DNA of 6,388 nt from Thermoleophilia bacterium (lineage in GTDB: Bacteria > Actinomycetota > Thermoleophilia > Gaiellales > Gaiellaceae): assembly GCA_020845695.1 (NCBI GenBank), contig JADLFG010000070.1:1-6388 (forward strand), given 5' to 3'. This document shows, in pieces, positions 1 to 5,448 of the stretch. The notes beneath the pieces were generated by a model. It was not told where the DNA came from. It made no database searches and was given only the letters and a program-made list of their open reading frames with translations. Made by a program: the position numbers and the translations under genes. Positions within the stretch are counted from its first letter, which is position 1, and each line of letters starts with the position of its first letter.

Positions 1-126
1 ACGAAGGCCGAGGCCGCGAAGGCCCCGTCCTCGCGCGGTGCAGCCGCCAAGCCGGCAGCGGCCCGCAGCACGTCGGCGAAGCCGGCTGCGAGCCGCGCCT
101 CGACGGCTCGCTCCCGGAAGAGCTAG
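1..126 (+). CDS. C-terminal basic tail of an unidentified protein (5' end outside window)
   Basis: Frame 1 is open from the first base to a TAG at 124-126, giving 41 residues. The segment is low in complexity: mostly Ala, Ser, Lys, Arg and Pro, with five Lys, five Arg and a single acidic residue, and it contains AAAKPAAARS- and SAKPAAS-like repeats. Such tails occur on bacterial nucleoid proteins (the HupB type of HU, histone-H1-like proteins) and on some phasin-like and other DNA- or polymer-binding proteins. They are disordered and bind nucleic acid through charge. The folded part of the protein lies upstream and is not visible, so the family cannot be decided. The frame ends just before a strong hairpin, which supports a true gene end here. 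Confidence 0.7.
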   Translation, partial: TKAEAAKAPSSRGAAAKPAAARSTSAKPAASRASTARSRKS

Positions 127-136
127 CGACGCGCCC

Positions 137-169
137 GAGGGGTCTCCGCCGGCGTGCGGAGGCCCCCTC
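137..169. terminator. GC-rich hairpin between convergent genes, possible bidirectional terminator
   Basis: GAGGGG (137-142) pairs with CCCCTC (164-169), and CTCCGC (144-149) pairs with GCGGAG (156-161). The loop is six bases and there is a small internal mismatch (T143 against GC 162-163). It lies in the 52-base gap between the stop of the basic-tail gene (126) and the stop of the minus-strand decarboxylase-family gene (179). There is no T-run on either strand, so it is not a classical intrinsic terminator. GC hairpins without a U-tract are common at gene ends in high-GC actinobacteria. The function is inferred from position and stem strength. Confidence 0.5.
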
Positions 170-178
170 GACGTTCGC

Positions 179-580
179 TCACGCGCGCGGCTCGAGCGTG
201 ATCTCGACGCCCTCGTCGTCGAGCACCCGGCGCGCGGCGCGGAACGCTGCGACGCCGGCCGGAACGCCGGCGTACACCGCCACCTGGATGAGCGTCTCGC
301 GGATCTCCTCGAGGCTGCAGCCGTTGGCGAGCGCGCCGCGCAGGTGGAGCTCGAACTCCTCCAGCCGGTTCAGGCTGGCGAGGATGCAGAGGTTGTTGAG
401 GCTGCGCTGGCGGCGCGAGAGCCCGTCGCCGCTCCAGCAGAAGCCCCAGCAGTACTCGCTGACGAGCCGCTGGAAATCACGGTTGAAGTCGTCGGCGCCT
501 CCGGCTGCCCGGCTCACGTACTCGTCGCCGAGCACCTCGCGGCGGATGGTCAGGCCTCGCTCGTACAACTCGTCGGACAT
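179..580 (-). CDS. Carboxymuconolactone decarboxylase family protein (PcaC-like)
   Basis: This 133-residue protein matches the usual length of stand-alone gamma-carboxymuconolactone decarboxylase (CMD) family members. The CMD core runs from about residue 30 to 122: an N-terminal helix ending in EYCWGFCW (42-49), then GLSRRQRSL (53-61), FELHLRGALANG (76-87), EEIRETL (91-97) and VYAGVPAGVAAF (102-113). These are the family's typical landmarks, including His79 in the ELHLRGAL motif and the YAGVPA turn. In the beta-ketoadipate pathway the true enzyme decarboxylates 4-carboxymuconolactone, but many relatives have other or unknown roles, and no aromatic-degradation genes lie nearby. It has four Cys (44, 48, 65, 88) but no AhpD-type CxxC. 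The ATG at 580 is preceded by an AAGGGAG Shine-Dalgarno (SD) sequence. It is the last gene of the minus-strand cluster. The family assignment is firm; the substrate is unknown. Confidence 0.88.
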   Translation of the reverse strand: MSDELYERGLTIRREVLGDEYVSRAAGGADDFNRDFQRLVSEYCWGFCWSGDGLSRRQRSLNNLCILASLNRLEEFELHLRGALANGCSLEEIRETLIQVAVYAGVPAGVAAFRAARRVLDDEGVEITLEPRA

Positions 581-619
581 GGTCTCCCTTCGTGGTCGGG
601 TTGGTGGCGGGCGCGCCGC

Positions 620-874
620 TCACGAGGGGCGGTTCCGGCGTACCTGTGGCCCCGCGCTGCCGAGGGACGCGTAGGCGAGCGCCTGGAGCGACTCTGTCAG
701 GGCGCGCAGCTCGTGCGCGATCCGCTGGAGGCCCTCGGTCGTCTCGAGGTGCTGGTTGAGGACGTGGAGCTCGTCGCCGATCCGGTCGAGCCGCTCGAGC
801 AGCGCGTCGAGCTGGCGATCATCGAGTGCCCGCTTGCTCTCCACCGGCCGTGATCGTAGCGAGGTCGGCGGCAC
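620..874 (-). CDS. Small coiled-coil protein of unknown function
   Basis: This open frame encodes 84 residues from a GTG at 874. The middle (about residues 19-68) is rich in Leu, Glu, Arg, Asp and Gln with heptad-like spacing (LDALLERLDRIGDELHVLNQ and on), so it is predicted to form one long amphipathic helix or coiled coil. There is no signal peptide, membrane segment or catalytic motif, and I do not recognise a named family. The start is uncertain. GTG at 874 has GAGGA directly against it with no spacer, while an in-frame GTG at 844 (74 residues) lacks a clear SD sequence but shortens the overlap with the upstream HAD-like gene from 56 to 26 bases. The frame sits between two solid genes on the same strand and fills the gap neatly, which argues that it is real. 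It may be cytoplasmic and may oligomerise. Confidence 0.6.
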   Translation of the reverse strand: MPPTSLRSRPVESKRALDDRQLDALLERLDRIGDELHVLNQHLETTEGLQRIAHELRALTESLQALAYASLGSAGPQVRRNRPS

Positions 875-1322
875 TCCTCACGACCGGCACGTCGTCGCCG
901 AGCACGGCCCTCACCCGGTCGAGCGCTCCTACCCCTGCCTCGAGGGTCTCGATCCGGCCGGCGAGCCCGAGATGGGCGAGCGCGACGCGAGCAAGCTCGG
1001 CCGGTGCATCCGTGAAGACCCCGACGCGGGCTCCGGAGGCCACGAGGCCCCGCACGGCGCCGCTCGCGCCCGGGCTCGGGCGGAGGTAGACGGGAGCGTG
1101 ATCCTCGGCGAAGCGCTCGAGGCTGCCGCGCCAGTCACCCACCCCCGCGGAAGCCCACTCGTCAAGGAGCACCGCGGCCTGGGCGCGATCGCGTGGAAGC
1201 GAGGCCGTGTCGAGCTCCGCGATCGAGCGGAAGCGGCGTGCCGCATCATCGAGGAACGCATCCCAGAGCGGCCGCGTGCTGCCGAGAGCACCGTCGAGGT
1301 CCACGGCGAGAGCCCCGGTCAT
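819..1322 (-). CDS. HAD-like hydrolase with degenerate catalytic motifs
   Basis: This 167-residue protein starts at the ATG at 1322, which overlaps the VanZ-family stop in an ATGA and has GGGAG eight bases upstream. Near the N-terminus, AVDLDGAL (6-13) is haloacid dehalogenase (HAD) motif I, with Asp8 as the expected nucleophile and Asp10 as the acid/base; the usual Thr/Val two residues later is Ala12. VGVFTDAP (100-107) looks like motif II, with Thr104. An Ala/Arg-rich helical cap would lie at about 20-80. Motifs III and IV are poor: no clear Lys appears, and in place of a GDxxxD-type motif the end reads GDDVPVVRSAADL (142-154). Known family members hydrolyse phosphate esters. Whether this one is active is open. 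It is probably co-expressed with its neighbours, but no substrate can be read from context. The frame continues upstream of the chosen start, but that part is the antisense-like shadow of the VanZ gene. Confidence 0.75.
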   Translation of the reverse strand: MTGALAVDLDGALGSTRPLWDAFLDDAARRFRSIAELDTASLPRDRAQAAVLLDEWASAGVGDWRGSLERFAEDHAPVYLRPSPGASGAVRGLVASGARVGVFTDAPAELARVALAHLGLAGRIETLEAGVGALDRVRAVLGDDVPVVRSAADLATITAGGEQAGTR

Positions 1323-1663
1323 CGCCGCCGCTCCCGCAGGAGGACGAGCCCGAGCGCGATCGCGATCCCGGCCGTGTCCACGAGCCAGTCGAGCGGCGAG
1401 CCCGAGCGCCCGCGGACGAACAGCTGGTGGAGCTCGTCGGTCGCCGCGTAGGCAGAGGTTCCGACGAAGGCGGCCGGGAGCGAGCCGCTCGCCCGGTACA
1501 CGAGTACCGCCAGCAGGCCGAACTCGGCCGCGTGGGCGAGCTTGCGCAGCACGAGATCCCAGACGCCGAGACCGGTCCCGAGGCTCGGGATCGAGGAGAA
1601 CGCGAAGATCGCTCCGGCCCAGAGCACCACCGGAAGCCACGCGGTCAGGCGCGTCGCAGTCAT
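1319..1663 (-). CDS. VanZ-family small membrane protein
   Basis: This 114-residue protein starts at ATG 1663. It has about four hydrophobic segments: residues 6-24, 45-57, 61-75 and 93-108. VanZ-family landmarks are present: KLAHAAEFGLLAVLVY (41-56), and ATDELHQLFVRGRSGSPLDW (74-93), which runs on through LVDTAGI and contains the DExHQxFVxGRxxxxxD pattern shared by the family. The name comes from a teicoplanin-resistance gene, but most chromosomal VanZ-like proteins are unrelated to resistance and of unknown function. No other van genes are here, so resistance should not be inferred. The length is typical of single-domain members. Its stop overlaps the HAD-like start by four bases (ATGA), so the two are translationally coupled. 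It is the first gene of the minus-strand cluster and may be leaderless (see the promoter entry). Confidence 0.88.
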   Translation of the reverse strand: MTATRLTAWLPVVLWAGAIFAFSSIPSLGTGLGVWDLVLRKLAHAAEFGLLAVLVYRASGSLPAAFVGTSAYAATDELHQLFVRGRSGSPLDWLVDTAGIAIALGLVLLRERRR

Positions 1664-1670
1664 GGCTCCC

Positions 1671-1676
1671 AGTGTA
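1671..1676 (-). promoter_or_regulatory. Candidate -10 element of a leaderless promoter for the VanZ cluster
   Basis: On the minus strand TACACT lies seven bases before the ATG at 1663, so transcription would start at or within a base of the start codon. TANNNT at this distance is the usual arrangement for leaderless actinobacterial genes. There is a GGGAG just before the ATG, but only two bases away, too close for normal SD use. No convincing -35 box is visible. Inferred from sequence only. Confidence 0.35.
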
Positions 1677-1684
1677 GGGCCGCC

Positions 1685-1722
1685 GCACCGGCCGGCCGGG
1701 TCGGCCGGCGCGCGACCGGTGC
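1685..1722. repeat. Large nested inverted repeat between divergent transcription units
   Basis: GCACCGG (1685-1691) is the exact reverse complement of CCGGTGC (1716-1722). Inside it, GCCGGCCG (1691-1698) and CGGCCGGC (1702-1709) form a perfect eight-base stem around a GGT loop. The inner and outer stems share G1691, and the 3' side carries an extra GCGCGA. The repeat sits between the VanZ start and the riboswitch operon, next to both candidate -10 boxes. It could be an operator, a barrier between divergent units, or a leader hairpin if plus-strand transcription starts further upstream than assumed. Confidence 0.5.
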
Positions 1723-1728
1723 ATCCGC

Positions 1729-1734
1729 TACGCT
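1729..1734 (+). promoter_or_regulatory. Candidate -10 element for the cobalamin-transport operon
   Basis: TACGCT fits TANNNT and would place the transcript start at about 1741, a few bases before the riboswitch P1 helix opens at 1749. No good -35 box is present at the expected distance, where the sequence is part of the GC inverted repeat. The call rests mainly on position. Confidence 0.3.
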
Positions 1735-1748
1735 CCCGCCATCCAATA

Positions 1749-1891
1749 GGGCATGCGGTCAGGGAAGTCCGGTGTGATGCCGGCGCGGTCCCGCCGCTGT
1801 ATGGGGAGATGCCCTCCGCCACGACGCCACTGGCAGCTGCCGGGAAGGCGGTGGAGGGGGTGCCCCGAGCCAGAAGACCTCCCGCCTGCCC
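1749..1891 (+). ncRNA. Cobalamin (B12) riboswitch aptamer
   Basis: The conserved blocks of the cobalamin riboswitch appear in order: GGGAAGTCCGGTG (1762-1774), a GGTCCCGCCGCTGT block (1787-1800), GCCACTG (1826-1832), GGGAAGGC (1842-1849), and the B12 box GAGCCAGAAGACCT (1867-1880). A closing P1 helix can be drawn: 1749-1758 pairs with 1882-1891 in nine of ten positions, with only T1754 and C1886 mismatched. CCCTCCGCC (1812-1820) pairs with GGTGGAGGG (1850-1858), with one G-U, to form the peripheral helix enclosing the GCCACTG and GGGAAGGC blocks. Known members bind adenosyl- or other cobalamins and switch off B12 transport or synthesis genes when the ligand is plentiful. Here it lies just upstream of the DUF4430/ECF operon. 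The ends are set by P1 and may differ slightly from a model-based call. Confidence 0.95.
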
Positions 1892-1903
1892 GGCATTCGA
1901 TCC

Positions 1904-1918
1904 CCTCGCGGAAGGAGG
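1904..1918 (+). promoter_or_regulatory. Ribosome binding site with possible sequestering hairpin (expression platform)
   Basis: AAGGAGG at 1912-1918 is a strong SD sequence, four bases before the GTG at 1923, and it decides that start. CCTC (1904-1907) can pair with GAGG (1915-1918) around a seven-base loop, hiding the SD sequence. No terminator with a T-run lies between the aptamer and the gene. The riboswitch therefore more likely acts on translation, by SD occlusion, than on transcription. The stem is short, so this is a suggestion. Confidence 0.5.
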
Positions 1919-1922
1919 AATC

Positions 1923-2579
1923 GTGCACCACCGACGTCTCCCGTTCGTTCTCACGGCCCTCGTTGCCCTCGCGCTCCTGCTGGCTCCGGCGGCGTTCGCG
2001 CTCGACGTCCATGTCCGGGTCGAGGGCGCTCGAACGACGATCTTCGGGGCGAGCGAGCCCCTCGTCCGGCCCGTGGTGGGCCCGATCCCCGCGAGCGATG
2101 GTACCGTCGTCGAGCTCTCCACCCCGACTCCGCTCGGCGCGCTCGAGGCGGCCAGCGTGCGCGGCGAGTTCTTCTACGAGCTCGTCGCCGCCTCGTTCGG
2201 CTCGTACGTCGCACAGATCGGTCGCAACCCGGGCGCGGCGAGCAGCGGCTGGGTCTACAAGGTGAACGGCGTCTCCCCGCCCGTCGGCGCCGACTCGTAC
2301 GTGCTCGAGGACGGCGATTCCGTGCTCTGGTACTACGCGACCTTCGGGCCCACCGGGGGCCCGCAGACGCTCGAGCTCCGCCGGTCAGGCAACCGCTGCT
2401 ACCGGGCGGTCTCGGTCGACGACGCCGGGAAGAGCTCGCCGGCCCGCCGGGTCGTGTTCCGCCTCGACGGCCGCCGGATCTTCTCCCACGGGGGCGGCCT
2501 GTGCCCGTCGGGGCACTGGCACGAGCTCCGCGCGACGAAGCCCGGCCTGGTCAGATCGCAGGTCGTCGAGCGCCGCTAG
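1923..2579 (+). CDS. Secreted DUF4430 (transcobalamin-like beta domain) protein
   Basis: This 218-residue protein starts at the GTG at 1923, supported by AAGGAGG. The N-terminus is a clear signal peptide: basic HHRR, a hydrophobic core (residues 6-21) and a likely cleavage after AFA (about residue 26). A DUF4430 domain follows at about 63-141, with TPLGALEAA (68-76), GWVYKVNG (109-116) and LEDGDSVLWYYA (128-139). This family takes its name from similarity to the C-terminal beta domain of animal transcobalamin and intrinsic factor. The remainder (about 148-218) looks like a small beta-sandwich segment; Cys159 and Cys194 could form a disulfide outside the cell. It has no lipobox and no membrane anchor, so it is probably released or held by the wall. 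It is the first gene after the B12 riboswitch. The inferred role is capture of a corrinoid for the ECF importer; direct binding is not shown by sequence. Confidence 0.88.
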   Translation: MHHRRLPFVLTALVALALLLAPAAFALDVHVRVEGARTTIFGASEPLVRPVVGPIPASDGTVVELSTPTPLGALEAASVRGEFFYELVAASFGSYVAQIGRNPGAASSGWVYKVNGVSPPVGADSYVLEDGDSVLWYYATFGPTGGPQTLELRRSGNRCYRAVSVDDAGKSSPARRVVFRLDGRRIFSHGGGLCPSGHWHELRATKPGLVRSQVVERR

Positions 2580-2586
2580 CGCGGCG
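2571..2586 (+). other. Stem-loop across the stop codon of the first DUF4430 gene
   Basis: CGCCGC (2571-2576) and GCGGCG (2581-2586) are perfect complements around a TAGC loop that contains the TAG stop. It lies in the only real gap (42 bases) inside the operon. It might reduce read-through or stabilise an upstream mRNA end, but chance is also likely in DNA this GC-rich. Confidence 0.3.
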
Positions 2587-2621
2587 TTACGCGGCATGCG
2601 CCGAAAACGTGCGAGCGGTGT

Positions 2622-3401
2622 ATGAGCGGCGGTGCCAGGCGGCTCGTGCTCGTCGCCGTCGTGCTCGCGTGCGGCCTCGCGGCGGCCTGTGGAGGCGGCG
2701 GTCCGGCGCCTGCAGGGTCGGCGGCGGCCGGGGAGGTCGAGGACCAGGGCACGGCGAGCCTGTGGGTGACGCGCGATCGCGGCGCCGAGGTGCTGCTCAC
2801 CGCCGAGGTCCCGGCGGGCCTGACCGTGCTGCAGGCGCTCGACCGTGTCGCCGAGGTCGAGACCCGGTACGGGGGCCGCTTCGTCCAGTCGATCGCCGGC
2901 GTGAGCGGCAGCCTCGCGAGCCAGCGGGACTGGTTCTACTTCCTGAACGGGATCGAGCCCGATCGGGGCGCCGCGGAGACGCGGCTCCGTGACGGCGACA
3001 TCGCCTGGTGGGACTTCCGAGCGTGGTCGACCCGGATGCAGCAACCCGTCGTCGTGGGGGCGTTCCCGGAGCCGTTCCTACACGGCTGGGACGGGCAGAC
3101 ACGGCCGGTCGAGGTCTCGGCTCCGGCTGCGCTCGCGGAGCAGCAGCGGGCGCTCGAGGCGCTCCTTCACGGGCCGGGCACCGGTGAGCCGAACCGGTTC
3201 CGGCTCGTCGTCGAGCCCGGTGCGAGCGGCGCCGTCCTCACCGCGAAGCGGGGAGCGGCAAACGACTCCCCGGTCACGTTCACGCTCTCCGGGTCGGAGC
3301 AGGCGGTGCGCGCGGCCGCGGACGCACTCGTCGCCGACCCCTCGCTCGTCCGCTACCGGTACATGGCGACGTTCGACGAGGCCGGGACGGTGACCGGATG
3401 A
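2622..3401 (+). CDS. DUF4430 lipoprotein with unassigned C-terminal domain
   Basis: This 259-residue protein starts at ATG 2622. A lipoprotein signal is present: basic ARR, hydrophobic LVLVAVVLACGLAAA, then Cys23 followed by GGGG. The -3 position is Ala rather than Leu, so the lipobox is a little loose. After a Gly/Ala linker, a DUF4430 domain covers about 45-135, with LTVLQALDRV (67-76), DWFYFLNG (103-110) and LRDGDIAWWDF (122-132), equivalent to the landmarks in the preceding gene. Residues about 143-259 form a second domain I cannot assign. It opens with VVVGAFPEPFLHGWDG (143-158) and ends in an alpha/beta-looking stretch. The protein would be lipid-anchored on the outer face of the membrane, a suitable place to pass substrate to the ECF S component. 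The SD sequence is weak. The stop overlaps the next start (ATGA at 3398-3401). Confidence 0.87.
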   Translation: MSGGARRLVLVAVVLACGLAAACGGGGPAPAGSAAAGEVEDQGTASLWVTRDRGAEVLLTAEVPAGLTVLQALDRVAEVETRYGGRFVQSIAGVSGSLASQRDWFYFLNGIEPDRGAAETRLRDGDIAWWDFRAWSTRMQQPVVVGAFPEPFLHGWDGQTRPVEVSAPAALAEQQRALEALLHGPGTGEPNRFRLVVEPGASGAVLTAKRGAANDSPVTFTLSGSEQAVRAAADALVADPSLVRYRYMATFDEAGTVTG

Positions 3402-4102
3402 GGTTCGCCCCGGCCGCCGCCGCGATCGCCCTCGCCTCGGTGGCAGCAGCCGGGCTGCTCGCCGCGCAGCTCGCCACCGTCGCGGTGCTCGCCGGGGGCC
3501 TGACCGTGCTCTGCCTGCGGGCGCCGGCGGCCAGGCGCCGTCCCTACCTGCTGGGCGCCTTCCTCTCCGGGCTCGGCGTCGTCGTGATCTCGCCGTTCGT
3601 GGCGACGATCGGATCGGACGTGCTCTGGCAGGGCCCGACCGTGCCCGTCCTCGGCCCGGTGGACGTCACCCGGGAGGAGCTCACCGCCGCCGCGCTCTCG
3701 GGCGCGCGGCTCACCGTCGTCGCACTCTCCTTCGCTGCGTACACGCTGCTCGTCGACCACGACCGGCTGCTCGCCGGGCTTCGTGTCGCGCGCCGATCGA
3801 CGCTCGCCGCCGCGCTCGCGACCCGGCTCGTGCCGACGCTCGAGCGCGACGCGCACGGGCTCGTCGAGGCGCTGCGCGGGCGCGGGGTGGAGGTAGCGGG
3901 GATGCGGGCCCGCGCCCGCCTCGTCTCGCCGCTCGTGACCGGCTCGCTCGAGCGCGCCGTGAACCTCGCGGAGGCGATGGAAGCCCGCGGCTTCGGTCGT
4001 CCCGGAGCGACCCGGATGCCCGGGCCGTCGTGGCGGGCGCGCGACCGGCTGATCGTCGCGGGCGGCCTCGCCCTCGTCGCGCTGGGGGTCCTGTGGCTCT
4101 AG
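3398..4102 (+). CDS. ecfT: ECF transporter transmembrane T component (EcfT/CbiQ family)
   Basis: This 234-residue membrane protein starts at an ATG overlapping the upstream stop by four bases. Hydrophobic segments lie at about 7-22, 25-40, 50-70, 97-118 and 217-234. The long cytoplasmic helices between the last two carry the hallmarks of EcfT proteins: two Arg-Gly coupling motifs, EALRGRGVEV (157-166) and EAMEARGFG (192-200). In known ECF transporters these helices bind the grooves of the two ATPase domains and transmit ATP-driven motion to the S component. SGARL (101-105) and the D120-H-D122 segment before the coupling helices also resemble CbiQ-type sequences. The length fits the family, though it is at the short end. 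The ATPase gene starts inside its last codons, so T and A subunits should be made together. The family assignment is secure; the substrate is inferred from the operon. Confidence 0.92.
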   Translation: MRFAPAAAAIALASVAAAGLLAAQLATVAVLAGGLTVLCLRAPAARRRPYLLGAFLSGLGVVVISPFVATIGSDVLWQGPTVPVLGPVDVTREELTAAALSGARLTVVALSFAAYTLLVDHDRLLAGLRVARRSTLAAALATRLVPTLERDAHGLVEALRGRGVEVAGMRARARLVSPLVTGSLERAVNLAEAMEARGFGRPGATRMPGPSWRARDRLIVAGGLALVALGVLWL

Positions 4103-5448
4103 CCTCGGTCGAGCGGCTCTCGTTCTCCTACCCGCACGCGGCGTGTCCGTCCCTCGACGGCGTCTCGCTCACCGTGGGCGCCGGCGAGACGGTGGCGCTG
4201 CTCGGTCCCTCGGGAAGCGGGAAGTCGACGCTCTTGCGCGCTCTCTCCGGGCTCGTCCCGCACTTTCACGGCGGCCGGTTCACAGGCTCCGTGCTCGTCG
4301 GAGGTCTCGACACCCGCCGGGCCAGGCCGGCGGAGCTCGCTGCCACGGTGGCCACGGTCTTCCAGGACCCGGAGGACCAGGTGGTCATGGGGACGGTCGA
4401 GAACGAGGTCGCCTTCGGCCCCGAGAACCTCGGCGTCCCGGCCCGTGAGATCCCGGGCAGGGTGGAGGAGGCGCTCGGGCTCGTGGGCGCGCTCCATCTC
4501 TTCGGCCGCCGGACCTCGGAGCTGTCCGGGGGCGAGCTGCAACGGGTCTGTCTCGCGTCGGCGCTCGCGCTCCATCCGCGGCTGCTCCTGCTCGACGAGC
4601 CGACGTCCCAGCTCGACCCCGACGGTGCCGACGCATTCCTCGGCGCGGTTGCCGAGCTCGGCATCGCGACGGTCGTCTCGGAGCACCGGATCGCCCGCGC
4701 GTTCGACCTCGCGGAGCGTGTCGTCTTCCTGGACGGTGGGCGGGTGCTACTCGACGCGCCGGAGAGCGAGGCGCGCGGCTGGCTCGCCCGGGCACGGCCG
4801 GCGTTCTCTCCGAACGGTCACGCCGCCGTGCTCCCGGGCGGCGGCGGTGGTAGTGGTGGGTCCGAGGTGCTCCTCGCCCTGGACGACGTCGCGTTCGCCT
4901 ACGACCGCGTGCCCGTCCTCGACGGTGTCCGCCTCGAGGTGCGCGCCGGCGAGGTCGTCGTGCTCGAGGGCCCGAACGGAGGTGGGAAGACGACGCTCGC
5001 GAAGCTCGCGACGGGCCTGCTCGAGCCGGCCCGAGGCACGATCGAGCGGCGCGGCCGCGTCTGCTACCTGTCCCAGGACCCCGGACGGTACCTCGCGACC
5101 GAGCGGGTGCTCGACGAGGTGGCCCTCTCGGTCAGCGGCGACCGCGAGCGGGCACGGGCCGCCCTTGCGCGGGTCGATCTCGCGTGGGCGGAGGATCGGC
5201 ATCCGCGCGATCTCTCGAGCGGCGAGCGCGAGCGGCTCGGGCTCGCCGCGGTGACGGTGTCGGAGCCCAGCGTGCTCGTTCTCGACGAGCCGACCCGCGG
5301 CGTCGACCCCGAGCGCAAGCAGGCGCTGGCCGCGTGGCTCGCAACCTACGCGGCCGAGGGCAACGCCGTGCTCGTCGTCACCCACGATCGGGAGCTGCCC
5401 GCACACCGGCGGATCCGGCTCGGGAGCGGGGAGGTCGCTCGTGTCTAG
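4093..5448 (+). CDS. ecfA: Fused two-domain ECF transporter ATPase (EcfA1-EcfA2 type)
   Basis: This 451-residue protein contains two complete ABC ATPase domains. Domain 1: Walker A GPSGSGKST (38-46), Q-loop Gln91 in VFQDPEDQVV, the EcfA-like TVENEVAFGPENLGVP (101-116), signature LSGGE (144-148), Walker B LLLLDEP (164-170), H-loop His198. Domain 2: Walker A GPNGGGKTT (293-301), Q-loop Gln328, signature LSSGE (374-378), Walker B VLVLDEP (394-400), His431. A Gly/Ser linker (about 249-257) joins them. Many ECF systems use two separate ATPases; here one chain supplies both. The GTG at 4093 is chosen because GGGGGT precedes it and the domain begins within a few residues; this overlaps ecfT by 10 bases. 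The open frame extends further upstream but would run through ecfT. All key catalytic residues are present, so both sites could hydrolyse ATP. Confidence 0.94.
   Translation: MALASVERLSFSYPHAACPSLDGVSLTVGAGETVALLGPSGSGKSTLLRALSGLVPHFHGGRFTGSVLVGGLDTRRARPAELAATVATVFQDPEDQVVMGTVENEVAFGPENLGVPAREIPGRVEEALGLVGALHLFGRRTSELSGGELQRVCLASALALHPRLLLLDEPTSQLDPDGADAFLGAVAELGIATVVSEHRIARAFDLAERVVFLDGGRVLLDAPESEARGWLARARPAFSPNGHAAVLPGGGGGSGGSEVLLALDDVAFAYDRVPVLDGVRLEVRAGEVVVLEGPNGGGKTTLAKLATGLLEPARGTIERRGRVCYLSQDPGRYLATERVLDEVALSVSGDRERARAALARVDLAWAEDRHPRDLSSGERERLGLAAVTVSEPSVLVLDEPTRGVDPERKQALAAWLATYAAEGNAVLVVTHDRELPAHRRIRLGSGEVARV

Noticed and set aside
38..853. 271-codon plus-strand open frame
   Set aside because: It runs opposite the decarboxylase-family and coiled-coil genes and has no recognisable motif; the minus-strand proteins have family signatures or a better fit.
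1319..1663. Glycopeptide resistance locus
   Set aside because: Only a VanZ-family protein is present, without vanHAX or a two-component regulator; the family is widespread outside resistance.
1323..1724. Upstream extension of the HAD-like frame
   Set aside because: This part is Arg/Pro-rich shadow of the VanZ gene; the ATG at 1322 has an SD sequence, a 4-base overlap with the VanZ stop, and begins right before HAD motif I.
1542..1922. Upstream extension of the first DUF4430 frame
   Set aside because: It would run through the VanZ gene and the riboswitch. The GTG at 1923 has a strong SD sequence and a signal peptide right after it.
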